Shown piece after piece: positions 46,914-58,890 of a stretch of DNA of 64,000 nt; within the stretch, counting starts at the first letter, position 1, and the number at the start of each line of letters is the position of its first letter. A program made the position numbers and the translations under genes. Origin of the DNA: Benincasa hispida (lineage: Eukaryota > Streptophyta > Magnoliopsida > Cucurbitales > Cucurbitaceae); assembly GCF_009727055.1 (NCBI RefSeq), contig NC_052355.1, forward strand, positions 1,657,740 through 1,721,739, written 5' to 3'. The notes beneath the pieces were generated by a model that had not been told where the DNA came from, ran no database searches, and saw only the letters and a program-made list of their open reading frames with translations.

Positions 46914-47050
46914 TTTTATATTTTTGCACACACAATTTAAATTTAATTAAGTTTCGCTAATTCTATTAAATACTTAGCTTGAATTAATGGTAATGTTTGT
47001 TTGTTTTGTTTGTTTTTAAAATTTTGAAAAAATACATTCTTTAACACCAA

Positions 47051-47081
<31 letters not shown>
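47051..47081. repeat. (ATA)n microsatellite
   Basis: Ten uninterrupted triplets. The D2 counterpart near 62605 is reduced to ATCAATAAATAATAG. Confidence 0.95.
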
Positions 47082-47386
47082 GGATAACTTTTTAAATAGT
47101 AAAACTGCTTAAAATATTTTCAAGCATAACAAAATGTCTCTATCTACAGTGATCGACTGCGATGGACATCTGTTAGTGTAATATTTTGTAAGTGTTATAG
47201 ATGTTAAAGTTTATTCAATTACTCAGTTTATGTATCGATTATCACAAGTTCTCAATCAAGGCTCTGATATCACATGCAAGTTTTTAACTTCATAATTATA
47301 CAATAATCTTAACATTATCTAAAACAATAAAAGTCACGATCTTTAAATGAGATGATTTTCACAGTAACATCAATTAGAATAACAGG

Positions 47387-48442
47387 TATAGAGCCCTAAA
47401 TCTATATGAAATTTTATTTCATCATTTTTATATAGTGTAATTTTGTGTTTTTTTATTTTCACTATTTTAAAATCCATCAACTTATAAATAAAAACAAACA
47501 AAAAGAAGTTTCATTTCCTTCTTTTTCTTTAAATAAAAGAATATAGATCTTTTTTTTTTTCATTTTTGCATTTTATTGTGTAGGCAGAATAATAGTTTTA
47601 ATGTTCAAATCTTTTTTTTAGAAAATTATATTTAATCAATTTTGGAAGGATCTAATTATGATAAATATTTTTAAAATCAATCAACTAATTCTCAATTATT
47701 TTCTTTAATTTTTTCCTTCTAAATTTAATTTAATTTAATTTGTCCTTCTAAATTTAATTTAATTTATTTTTTCCTAATCAAGAAAGAGTTGGAAATTCTA
47801 TAAATGGGAGGTTGATGGATATATTCTAGACACACAATACCAACATAAAAAAACCCTGGCCATTTTCTCTCAAAATTTATTGTTTCTGTCATTCTTCATG
47901 TTCTTTTCCTAATGATTTTTCTCCCTAAAAATACATCACCATACATTTTTTTCCTCACTCATTTTCCTTCACTTCTCTCCAATAATCTCCATTTTTTTTC
48001 TCTATTTCTCAACTACATGTTTCTCTCATTTTTTTCAAGTAAGTGGTTTTGTTTCTTCTTTTAATGTTCCCTTTATTTATATGCTAGTTTGTTTAGTTTT
48101 TTTTTTTTTTTAATACATGTTTGAATATTAATCTAATTAACATTTTTTTATTCATTTGATTCGTACATGTAAAGTTTTGTGAAGTCTTGCGCATATTTGA
48201 TTTATATATTGTTGGTATATTAATCCTTTAGAATATTTTGTTTTCTTATCTCTTTTAGTTAATGATATTTTCATATTATTATTGTTTGGTTTTTTAAAAA
48301 TAACTAAGATTAATTATTTGAACTCCTTCTTATTAATGATATTCAATCTATGATATGTAGTTAAATTTATTTTTTAATTTAATTCTAGATTTCTAAAAGC
48401 AAACTTTTCCAATGATGGAATCTTGAACACTCGCGATGTCGA
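47387..48442 (+). mobile_element. R4 Tat/Ogre-like 5' LTR, first part (D1)
   Basis: The start TATAGAGCCCTAAAT corresponds to the 3' LTR start TGTAGACCCCTAAAT at 54511, with the TG mutated to TA. CTATAAATGGG at 47798-47808 is a plausible TATA box. The D2 counterpart (from about 62943) has TTTAAAT there and lacks the LTR start. The LTR is broken at about 48442 by an R1-like piece and ends at 48869. Confidence 0.55.
47799..47805 (+). promoter_or_regulatory. Candidate TATA box of R4 LTR
   Basis: TATAAAT, about 60 bases before a run of CT-rich sequence where transcription could start. Lost in D2 (TTTAAAT at about 63339). Confidence 0.35.
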
Positions 48443-48836
48443 TGTATTATAACCCGCCCCGAACCCGCCTCCTAAGCCCGAAGAGAGGCGTGAGGGACCG
48501 CAGATACTACCTTTTTGTGATACCTACTGTCGAATTGAATCTCTTTACTCTCAGTAAACTTTAAGTCAAGGAGATAAACAACAATTGATTGAGTAGGCAC
48601 ATTTTATTACAATAATGTAATGTTTATATAGCTCCAAGACTTAACTACAAAATTTACAACAACAACTCTAAAACCCTAGAAGTGTGATTGTGGCTTGTGG
48701 CAGACCGTGACCTTAGCAATACCCTGGAACTCCTCACCTTTCGCTACGTGGGAAGAAAACATGAAAGAAAAGAATGAGTTTCACAAAGCTCAGTAAGTGG
48801 TAAGTAACTTCTAGAGTTGCTTTCTTGGAAACAACG
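48443..48836 (-). mobile_element. R1-like LTR fragment inside the R4 LTR
   Basis: TATAACCCGCCCCGAACCCG to GGTAAGTAACTTCTAGAG matches the first 390 bases of R1. The last 17 bases (TTGCTTTCTTGGAAACAAC) match R2 near 31240 instead. GTCGA before it and GTCGG after it could be a mutated target duplication, but the right end lacks CA. Confidence 0.5.
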
Positions 48837-48890
48837 TCGGCCGCTCCACGTCACAAACTTGTAGCAACAACTTGGCGACTCTAGTGGGGT
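48837..48890 (+). other. R4 LTR end and Tat/Ogre-type primer binding site
   Basis: The LTR ends GTAGCAACA at 48869. TGGCGACTCTAGTGGGGT at 48873-48890 resembles the TGGCGACTC..CTGGGGA primer site that Tat/Ogre-lineage gypsy elements pair with tRNA-Arg. The identification rests on recall of that motif. Confidence 0.6.
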
Positions 48891-49099
48891 CATACTTTAA
48901 GTAGGTTAGTTTTGTTTGTTTTCGTGTTTTTATATAAGGCCTTATTTTTTTTTATTACAATCACACACATGTACACAAGTCCCCCCACCCGGACTATACC
49001 CATAAGTTCATAATTGAGGATTAGTATAGGTTTTTTTTTTCCTAATATGACATATTCATATCTTAAAAAAAACAAAGAATGAAAATAAAAAGAATCACA

Positions 49100-50600
49100 T
49101 GTCATAATTTGTCCTAATTATTTCACTTGTACATATTTGTAAAGTATGACATTCGTGTTTGGACTCTTTTTTCTTTAAAAGAACTTTTCAAATAATGTTA
49201 TTCCAAAATATTCTTTTCTTAAAAAGGAAAAAAGATTATGTAACATTCAATTGTACATATTTATCATTCTAATTATCTTTGATTTTATAAAAAAAAGAGT
49301 ATTTCAAAGTAATGTTCTCCCTTTTTATTATTACTATTTATTTATTTTTTTTGAAAAAGTTGTTTCATCACTCTTTTATACTTACTTTGGAACATATTTT
49401 CATTTTTTCGTTTTTTTATTTCATAAAAGAAGTATTTCAAAGTCATATCACCATTTGTATTAATTTTTTTAAAAAAGTCATGCATTGTTCAATAGTACGT
49501 ATTTTCAAATCTTATTTTTTTTTAAAAAGCAAATTCTTTGATTTTTTTTTAAAAGGGCATTTCATAGGTAGATTTTCTAAGTTCATTGTTCATTTAAAAA
49601 AAGAATATTCATACATCGTTTACTTATACATATTTTACAGCATATTTTCCATTCCTTCAAAACAAATTCTTAGATTTTTTTTAGTTTATCAAAATATTGT
49701 TCTCCATTTGCATTAATTAATTTGAAAAAAAATCTTTCATTTGCTTGTACATATTTTGATATTTCAAATAAAACCTTGGAGACTTTTCTTTATTTCTTTT
49801 TTCAAAAGAATGTCTTTCAACATTTTCGATTCTTAAAAAAAAATAAAAAAGATCACACATCATTTACTCGTACATATTTTAATTTATATTTTTCATATTT
49901 CTAACAAAATCAATTTTTTCTAACCTAAAAAAAGCTTTAGTAATATGATTGTCTCATATTTGTTTTCTTAAAAAAAAAAAAAAAAAAAAAAAATCATGCA
50001 TCATCTTGTACATATTTACCTTATTTTTCTAACAAATTTTCTTCAAACAAAAATTATATTTTTCAAAAGTAATGTTATTGCACTGTTTTTCTTTTTTTCT
50101 TTTTTTTCTTTTATTATTTATTTTTTTTTTATTTTGTAATTAGAAAGATATTCAATCATCTTTTTTGTACATATTTTCACCATCTATTTTTTCATATTTC
50201 TAGCCAAATCTTTTTTGAAGAAAAAAAAACTTTCAAAGTAATTGTTATTGCACCATATTTTTTTTTCTTTTAAAAAATCATGCAATCATCTATTTTCACA
50301 TATTTTACCAAGTATTTTCGTATTTATAACAAAATCTAATCTTTTTTTAATTCTTAAAAAAACTTTTAAAGAATTTCATTGCATCATATTCATTTTCTTA
50401 AAAAAAAAAAAAAAAAAACAATCACTCTTACAATCACTCTTATATTATAGAGTTAACAAGCTTTGTTTTTTTTTATTGTAGCATTCTTCAGCATATTCAA
50501 TCATTAAAAAGAAAAAAGATCACGTGTCATTATTTTGTACATACTTTTTATATAAAATTAAATAATTTCTAACACATCTTTGAATTTGAACAAAAAAAAC
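49100..50600. repeat. Degenerate ~125-bp tandem array in the R4 leader
   Basis: TTGTACATATTTT-like boxes recur near 49128, 49252, 49391, 49495, 49625, 49747, 49871, 50007, 50167, 50297 and 50537, mostly 104-160 bases apart. Each is preceded by a CATGCATCAT-like word and followed by CATATTTCTAACAAAATC and an A-run. About twelve units with heavy drift. Confidence 0.65.
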
Positions 50601-50749
50601 TTCTTCTTAAAGCAATGTTCTTGTTTAAGTTAGCTTATGGCAACAAATTTTACTTGTGAAATAAAAAGAAAAAAAAAAGAATTTCTAGATCGCAAGTTAT
50701 TTTTTTTTAAGTGATCTAACGTAATTCCATCTTCCTATCTAGAAAAAAA

Positions 50750-51140
50750 CTCGTTCCATCTTCCTCGATAGGAAACCTTAAAAGTTTAAATTATGTTTGA
50801 AAAAAAATTGAGTCTTTATCTAGGGAAAGATGACAAAACAAAAAAAAAAAAAAAGGGAAAAAAAAGGGAAAAAATAGTGAATGTCCACATTGTACAAGCT
50901 TTATATCAAACTCTCTTATGTGTATATATATATAAACATAGTTCCATCTTACTCGATGGGCAATCTTGAAAGTTTAAATCATGTTTGAAAAAAAAGTTGT
51001 ATCTTTTTTATTATGGGAAAAGATGACAAAAAATAAAAAGAAAAAGAAAAAAAGAAAAAAAAGAAAAAAAGAAAAAAAAAAGAAAAAAAAATAGTGAATG
51101 TCCTAATTACACAAGCTTTATATCAAGCTCTCTTTTGCCT
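50750..51140. repeat. Two-copy ~190-bp direct repeat
   Basis: Units at about 50750-50938 and 50942-51140 share TTCCATCTT.CTCGAT.GG, AAAGTTTAAAT.ATGTTTG, a purine run, AATAGTGAATGTCC and ACAAGCTTTATATCAA.CTC. Confidence 0.75.
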
Positions 51141-51702
51141 ATGAGAATGCCACCTTGACCACATTTTTTCTCTGAACCTCATTAAATAATTACTATACCA
51201 CCCAATCCAATTCCTAATATCATTGACCCACATTACTTCTTAGACCCATAATCCCATTTCGTTATCTTGTTGATTTGAGCTATTTGAACTAAATAAGAAC
51301 CTTATTGGCCTATACTATAATGTTATAGTGAGGCAATTGACTATTTTCTCTTGACATATGTCGTAATACTACTATAGTATAGCGATTTGGTATTTTTCTT
51401 TTGCTCTATACCATAATGTTGTTATAATTGGGCAATCAATTACTTTCCTCATCTTTACTCACATGTTTGGATGATTTTAAAAGTAATTTATAGTATTTAT
51501 ATGTTATAGACACTATCTCAAGTTACGAAAAGATTTTGAATTTGGACAATTTATTTTATAAATTCTTTAATGACATATCCAATTCTTAGGCTTTTGTCAT
51601 GACTTTAAAATTTACATCCAATTTATTTGAATATATTTCATATTCAAATATCTCTCCTGGATCAATCTATTCTCTTAAATAAAATGAGTCATTTTCTGAA
51701 GA

Positions 51703-54495
51703 CAATACCTTTAAGGATATGATGTGCTAATAACCTCGGAGTAGATCTCAGTTCAAGTTCAAACTATTGGCAGATTATCAATGACTTCACAAGGAGCTAC
51801 ATTTGGGAACGTAGCATTTTGATTTTTGAGATATAAAGTAGCATCAACTAATGAGGCGTATTTACCATAGAGTTGTCTTCAACGTGACCAAAAAAAAAAA
51901 AAGATAAAGATAAAGATAAAGATAAAGAAAAAGAAAATATAAAAAAATAAAAAATAAAAAAGGAAAAGAAAAGAAAAAAGAAAAAAAGAAATAAACAATT
52001 GGATGAACTTTTGAGCTTTGAATGCTTTAAAAGAATTTGATTTCCACATTAACGAAAAAAAATTTTCAATTTTGACTTTGGGAAAAAGGAAGAATGGAGT
52101 AGTGTTGGGTTAGAGTTTGAAAATTAGAAACTACAGATGACATGGAGTCATATCATGACGACCTGGTTTTGTTCCTATCTAGATGCATGCTTAAGCATTT
52201 ACATGTGGTGTTTTTCTCTTTGATGAAGTATGTGCATTTCACTTGGCTATTGCATATCAAAGTAAGTGTGTGAGAAAATGGTCCTTGCAAAAAAAAAGAA
52301 ATAAAGAAAGTAAAAGAAGAAAGAAGAAAGAAAAAAGAAAAAAAGAAAAAGAAAAGGAAAATCAAGGACTAGCAAGAAAAAGAAAATATTTAGGATCTTT
52401 CAATGTTGAAATAGGAAAATTCAAGATGATATATGTAAAGTTGGGACACTTTAACTTGACATATATTCTGAGACATTCAGATGGAGGCATGAAGTGAGAC
52501 AAAATCACCATGTTGTATATCGTTTCCTCAATTTTGGCAACAGGAAAAACTCTATTATTCAAGGGTGCAGGGAGGATGCGTAGCCTAAAAGTATGGGAAG
52601 TCTCTCAAAGCTACCGAACTTACCACTTGGGACATTTAAAAACTAAGAACACAAATATCTTCAAAGTCACATGATCAATTGTGATGGTAGTTATCTAATC
52701 ACTTTCAAGGTGTCAATTGGGACAATCAATGTGTCAAGTGAAAAGAAATTTTCTGGATGAAAGTCAAAACTAAGTTATTATTGACATTTTTATAGGAGCA
52801 TCATTTCTATCAGCTCATTGAGAAATTATTTAGAAAGGAAGAAGCTTGCAGAAGAAAGCTGATTCTACAGAGTTAGAGCATTATATTTGGTTGAGAAGTC
52901 TATTGCATGAAGAGACTATTTTCTAGGCAATACCCAATCTATTACGCCATATGAGTGAAATCTTGGAAAGTTACACCATCAAGTCTAAAGAGGAGTTGTT
53001 TAAGGAATGATTCACTTTCATTGTCTTCTTAATCCTCGTGTGTGGATTTCTTTGATTTTTTCATACCTCTTGTTTCTCATCTATGTTGTCCATGTATGCT
53101 TTCGTGTCTCATCTTTAATCTCCTATGCATATACTCATTCTTCATTCATATGCACATTCTTTTCTTCAAGTGTCACCTTTCATTCGTGTCTCATATATCT
53201 TATTTCATTTAAATATTCCTTTTTATAAAAAATCAATTCTTTGTTTTCTTTATCCACGTTCGTGTTAAAAAAATTTAGAAAACTTATTCACTTCATGCTT
53301 GAGTTTGTAAGATAATCTGACCAAATAAAACAAAAATGCTATAAATTACTTTTATTACTTTTCTTCATTTCCCTTGATTTTAATGTCACTTGGTAGTCTA
53401 TAGGGGAGTTAGAGGTTAGGTGTATATTATCTTTTTCTATTAAAAAAACACAAAAAATCTCTTTTTTGATGTACAGTTTTTTTTTTTTTTTTTTCTCTGA
53501 TTATAAAATTTTTTGCATAAATAGTGAGGCAAGGTTTGGTTTAGGTTTTTTATTTAAAGAAAAGAGTTTCATGTAAAATTTTATGTTCATAGCAATTTAT
53601 TTCTTTGAAGAATGAATTTTTTTTTTTTGAAAGTTATTCCCTTTTGAAGCAATAATTCAAAAAATCAAGCATAAATAGTGGGGCAAATTTTGGTTAAGGG
53701 TTTTATTTTTCTTTAAAAAAAACAACAAAAAGTTTTAAGAATTCATTTCATAATCTCTTTATTTCTTTGGAGATTTTTTTTATTTAGAAAAAAAAAAACT
53801 GAAAGTTATTCTCTTTGATACAATGCCCTGAAAAAATTCATAATTGAATACTAGGCAAATTGAAATTGAGATTTCCAAACAAAAGCTTTCTTAAAATAAA
53901 TGAGTTAAAAAATAGTTATGAGCAATTTTCCTTTTGTAGCCAAGTAGATCAACTCATCTTAAGTGTTAAATTCATTATTTTAAAACATAAAGAAACACAA
54001 ACCATTCAATTCTCACAAAATAAAAAGGGAAAAAAATCACAAAAGTAAAAAAGCGGCAGTTTAGCATTTTCTTATCCTGTCTCACAATTTAGCGTTTACT
54101 CCTAGCTGTTGCGAAACGAAAAAATGGCAGTTTTGTGTTTACTCTGGGCTATATCACAGTTCAGCGTCTATCCCTAGCTATGTCAAAACTAGAAAATGGC
54201 ATTTTAATATTTATCCCTAACTGTCTCAGAGTTTAGTATTTACCCTTGACTGTGTCAAAACTAAACATGACAGTTTAGCGTTCACTCCTGGTTGTCACAG
54301 TTCAGTGTTTACCCCAATCGTGTCAAAAAAATAAAAAATTTAAAAAACGTTCTTTTGGTTTATAGTTTACTTGTTAGTCATTTGTAATTTATGTTATTAT
54401 TTTCTCAATTGTTTGCACGTGTATAATGGAGAAATAAAATATTAAACAAATTAAGGTGTACGCCTTTGTCCACCTTCTAATTCTATAAGAATGAG
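51703..54495 (+). mobile_element. R4 3' untranslated region, copy S3
   Basis: Homologous to 7674-10742 and 15493-18565 with true substitutions. Differences include GATAAA units in the first purine tract (51889-51992), loss of part of the array, and extra sequence near 53450-53580. Its frames (52243-52497, 53007-53228) are conserved only as nucleotide sequence. Confidence 0.6.
54054..54315 (+). repeat. GTTTAGCGTTTACC tandem array (S3, short)
   Basis: About four to five units of the array found at 9985-10545, without the homogenised ATGGTGG units. Confidence 0.85.
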
Positions 54496-54510
54496 CAAAG
54501 GGGAGCAGAC
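54496..54510 (+). other. Polypurine tract of R4
   Basis: CAAAGGGGAGCAGAC directly before the LTR start TGTAGACCCC, confirming plus-strand orientation of R4. Confidence 0.65.
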
Positions 54511-54720
54511 TGTAGACCCCTAAATTAATCTGAAATTTTATTTCATTATTTTTATATTGTGTAATTTTGTACTTTTTCACTATTTTAAAATCCACCAACT
54601 TCAATGATGGAATCTTGAATACTCGAGATGCTAATGCTTGAATTCTTTCAATAGAAAAGTAATGTGTTGGGATGCCAAGACTTGATGTCAATGATTTATT
54701 TTAAATCATATTTTAACAAA
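54511..54720 (+). mobile_element. R4 3' LTR, internally deleted
   Basis: TGTAGACCCCTAAATT matches 47387 onward to CCACCAACTT. It then jumps to CAATGATGGAATCTTGAATAC, matching 48410 and 63890, so about 940 bases are missing. The right end is not recognised. Confidence 0.55.
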
Positions 54721-54799
54721 AAAAAAAAAAATTACATATGATGTTCATCTCTATTTTTGTGTAATAAAAAATATATTTATTGAAAATATGCATTATTAA

Positions 54800-54859
<60 letters not shown>

Positions 54860-55264
54860 GAAGAAATCATAAAAGGCATTTATTTTTTACATTATAAATT
54901 TTAAATATTTTTAAAGTTATCCATAAATATTTTCTTGAATAATAACAAACATAAAAGGAAATTGGATTCCATAAACTTTTCTTTTCCTTAGGAAAAACTA
55001 GGTTTTAAAATAAATAAACCAAATTTAAATTGATTTCTGAAATAATCATTTCCTTAAAAAAAATTTCAAAATATTTATTTTCACACTTTTTAAATAAATA
55101 AAACTAAAATCATCTTTCAAAAATATTTTCCAATAAACTAAAACTTTTTCTATGATGGAAGTTGGGAGATAAGATGTTGACTTTCCTAATATTCTTGAGG
55201 AGATAATATAAAAAAAATATTTTAAAAACCTCCTATGATGGAGATTAGGAAGTCAAAATGTGAA
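54721..55264. other. AT-rich stretch with 51-base A run
   Basis: 54801-54851 is uninterrupted A. CTATGATGGA-based units of about 80 bases occur at 55149 and 55232. No gene seen. Confidence 0.5.
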
Positions 55265-55407
55265 CTTTCCTTAGGGTTGGCAAAAATCTCCGCGGGGTTG
55301 GGTCTCGACCCCCGATCGGGACGGGGAATCCCCGGTTTGATCGGAGATGGGGGTCAAACCGGGGATCCAAACTGGGTCTCCGATCGGAGACAAGGCGGTG
55401 ACAGGGA
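55265..55407. other. Short GC-rich, palindrome-rich segment
   Basis: CCCCGATCGGGACGGGGAATCCCCGG and similar words stand out from the AT-rich surroundings. Such G/C-rich strings occur in some plant hAT-type MITEs; no termini were found. The opposing frames 55235-55504 and 55245-55457 both cross it, which fits composition rather than a gene. Confidence 0.4.
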
Positions 55408-56066
55408 GAAGATTCCCCTCCTCTTCCTTTTTCTGGCAGAGTTTTTTCATGGGGCAAAGTTCTTCAAATGTGTTTGCAGCGGAAAATTGGTAATGGTTTG
55501 TTAACTTCTGTTTTTGGAGATTCGTGGATTGCACAACTCCATACTTTTTAAACCCTTCTATCCATGTTCCTGATTTTCCTAATATGTCATTGTTGGTGTG
55601 TCATTTTACTATCGTAGATTGTTATTAGGATTAGGCACGTTTGAGGATTGTTTTGATATGAATGGTTTTTATAATGTGTAAAGTGGTTATAAGTTATATG
55701 GATAGGTGTATGAATACAACTGATTTTGTGCTTCTTCAGGTCTACACCATAACCATATATGTGCACATTTATGATTGATTTATAGACCTTCGAGTTACAC
55801 ACTATGATAGATGGATGTCCCTTCAGGTTTATGTTTACGACTAATTTGTGGACCTTTAGATTACATACTATGATTGATGAGAGTTCCTTCGGAATTGCCT
55901 TTATGACTGATAGGTAACCCTTCTGGATCACGACGACTGATATGATATTAATGTACACCGATACCTAGATAAACTAGTTAACAAGTAACCTAGAGGGTCC
56001 AGTAATGAGTCATTTACTGATTATTTTTATACTCATAATTTCTTTCCTTGTGTTTTTCAAGTAATG
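55408..56066 (+). mobile_element. LINE reverse transcriptase relic plus minisatellite (left part of D2)
   Basis: One frame reads IGNGLLTSVFGDSWIAQLH at about 55482-55545, the GNG..T.FW.D.WI segment of plant L1-type LINE C-termini. The SGYKLY segment follows near 55680, then the minisatellite. It ends in TAATG at 56062-56066, the target duplication of the solo LTR. The 123-residue minus frame 55587-55958 is a minisatellite translation. Confidence 0.6.
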
Positions 56067-58054
56067 TGTCAAACCCCCTTCCAGATTACCCTCTTAATCT
56101 ACAAGAGGATATGACCGCGATAGTTACTAGCCCTGCTGCCAGCACCCATCACCTTAGCCCTCTAATTTAAATGCCAATCTGTTAAACATTAATAATGTAT
56201 GAATATGGTACGCCTCCCTAAAAGTTCAACGAAATATTATATAAACACATGCATATAGCTATGATATAACGTCTAAGGGGAGAAACATTCACGGATGGGC
56301 CCAAACATCTCTAATAAAGCTCTAGTCTCTCTCAAACATGTGTGCATAAACAGATCAACAACTTAAGTCCTGTTAATAAGCTGAGTCTTTCAGTGGCAAG
56401 CAGCAACAAGATCAACCCTGAGGAATCTGACCCGCTACCTGAGGAGGGAAAACACAGAAATTCCGTGAGCTAAAAGCCCAGTGAGCAACCATAAAACCGT
56501 ATAACATCATGCATTACATACTATAAACATGTAAATATACTAATGAGTATCACAAACAATTGTCTCTAAATGTAGCTTTAAACCATTCTTAGATATCATC
56601 AAACATCATTATTTCCTAGTTGAGAACGAGCCTAAATGCTCTAGCTCCCAACGTTTATTACCGACCAAGAGACCCATACTTCGGCCTTTCATTCAAAACT
56701 GCCTACATGCACGTGGCCATACTAAGTACCGTGATAACTTACGTACTTCCGCTCAGATACCTTCTCAAACCTGTCCTTCAGTATCGAGCTATTAAGATCC
56801 TTCTCAAATGTCCTTCGGTATGAAATTGGCCAGGTACCTTCTCAAATGTCCTTCGGTACCGGAGTATTTTATAGCATCAAGTTAAGTTCCATTGCCTACC
56901 ATCTACACAAGAACTCATTTTCTTATAGCCTTCCTCTAGGAAGCATATTTTAACATTAGAACTTAACTTTTGTAATGACTACATAACATACTTTGGCCTG
57001 TGCTACACATATACAAGCCGGGAAAAATGCGTTAAGTTATTCACCAACCATTTGTTGCTTGAAGAAGTATAAATTCATCATTCATGTCACTGTAACTTAT
57101 TTGATCTTATATGCATAAGTACTAGAGACATTAATTCACTTAGTCACTCACTGCTCGTCAAGCTCTTAATTGTTTATACGCCCCTTCAAGCTCTTCTTGT
57201 CCTGAAAGGACATAATTCCCGATTAAACTACTTGGAATTCTTAGTAAAATACCTCAATTAATTCATTTATTAAAGGAACTTTCATCAACAAAGACAGCTT
57301 TACTGGCGAGATCCCCATGAGCAAGGTCAGCGAGATCCTCTAGAGCGAGATCAAGCTTTTCATGGTTAACTTTCATCTTAGTGATACTCATCTTACCAGC
57401 GATACTCAGCCCAATTCCTAGCGAGATTGCCTTTATAAGCAAGATCCTCATCCCCATATCTCGCTATAACTCCCACGGTGAACTATTTGTTTGTTCTTCC
57501 CAAGCAACTGACTACTTATGCACTGATTCCCTGTTATAACTTCAAAATTTAGAACTCAAAATCCAGAACTCTTTTCAAGAAACTTTCTTTTAAAAACTTG
57601 TTTAGAATTGATTAAATTTCTTACCTTAAAATTTTAGCCAAGAATTCCTCATAGTTTGGCCTGGAACTTCTAATCTTCACCTCGAGCCCTGATTAACACA
57701 AGATTCTGCCTTCTCTGTACTTTCTTCACTTCTTGTTCTTCTCTTTGTGCAATCTTCCTCTGGCAAGACAACGTCGCAAACTAGATTCTCTTAGTTTTTG
57801 AATGACACCAATTTCACTAAATTTGCTCGTGTCAATTGCCGAAACCATGCTTTTGAAGTTCTTCTTCCAAAAACTTTCCGCCGCCTCCAGAGTTCAAAGG
57901 TTAACTACCACGTTACTTCTCATTTAATAGGTTTTTGCTTCCCTTCCATCATAATTCCTATAAATAAACATGAATTATTACTTAATAAATATATAATATA
58001 ACATTCCTTTGGCTAAATATGTTTATCTAGGAAACCTAGAGTTCGGGGTTTACA
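56067..58054 (-). mobile_element. Solo R3 gypsy LTR with TAATG target duplication
   Basis: 1,988 bases from TGTCAAACCCCC to GGGGTTTACA, flanked by TAATG at 56062-56066 and 58055-58059. It is collinear with the 2,266-base LTR at 26109-28374 but has fewer 38-bp and GCGAGATC units. There is no internal sequence, so it is a recombination product of a full element. The empty site is visible at 42310 (CAAGTAATGATTGG) and near 4021. Confidence 0.9.
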
Positions 58055-58059
58055 TAATG

Positions 58060-58580
58060 ACTAGAAGAAGTCAGTGAGTAACAAACAGGGCCTGTGACAA
58101 AGCCATATGAGAACAAAGAAATTGCTTCCACTAAATCTATGTCTTTAGTATTTAAATGTTTTGAAATTAGGTTTTATTGCCAGACAAAATTTTTTATTGT
58201 TTTGAATGTTTTCCTTATAAAAGTTTTTAGAGACCCCGATTAAATGCTTTATCTATTTGTTCATTTATTGATTTAATAAATTGATTTGAAATAGTCATTT
58301 CTAGTTTAATAAATTCTACTTTATTGGTAAAAATGGTTTGAATGTAAATGTAGAGTAACGATCCTTGTCAGAGTATTCGAAAGTTCGGGTCATCACATAA
58401 TATACCCGCCAAGGTGAAAATCTTTAAGTGGAAAACCTTCCACAAGTGTCTCCCTCTGGTGGCAGCTACTACAATTTGGGTCCTAACCTTGTATTCTCCA
58501 TTTTTTGTGGAATCCATGTCTTTATGTGAAGGGTTTCATTTTCTCCGAGGTTGCATCATGAGTCCATGACTTTTGGTTCT
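58060..58580 (+). mobile_element. LINE zinc-binding-domain relic (D2)
   Basis: Collinear with 42316-42840. AKVKIFKWKTFHKCLPLVA can be read at about 58409-58470. More diverged from an open frame than D1. Confidence 0.55.
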
Positions 58581-58824
58581 GATTGCCTCTCACTGCTATG
58601 GCTTGTTCATGGGCATCTATTTCGATTGCGCACGTGAGTGTCTGGATTTATTTACCTTATGGGATATCTTAATTAATGCATTAATTATGTCAACTAATAT
58701 GCAAAATATAAATTATATCAACTAATTTGTTATATCTTAAAAAATTTGATATAATTTTCATGACATGCAGTTTCCCTCTAGCCCACGTTTATAATAAATC
58801 AATAGTAATCTAAAAAGTGGACCC

Positions 58825-58890
58825 CATTTACTGTTACCGTTACTATTATTGTTTGATCCTAAATGGTAACAGTAATAGTAACGGTAAATG
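58825..58890. repeat. Foldback sequence (D2)
   Basis: CATTTACTGTTACCGTTACTATTA pairs with the complement of AGTAATAGTAACGGTAAATG. It is shorter than D1's because about 200 bases to its left are missing. Confidence 0.6.

Larger units (their letters stand above)
48891..51700 (+). mobile_element. R4 leader, AT-rich and non-coding
   Basis: Between the primer site and the 3' region there is no gag, protease, RT or integrase. The content is T-rich frames (for example 49312-49716, phenylalanine-rich, no domain), two tandem structures listed separately, and about 50-base repeats of CTATACTATAATGTTATAG type at 51310-51450. The element is therefore non-autonomous or deleted. Confidence 0.5.

Noticed and set aside
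55235..55504. Opposing frames across the GC-rich segment
   Set aside because: Both strands are open because of composition; the plus frame runs out of phase with the LINE reading frame at its end.
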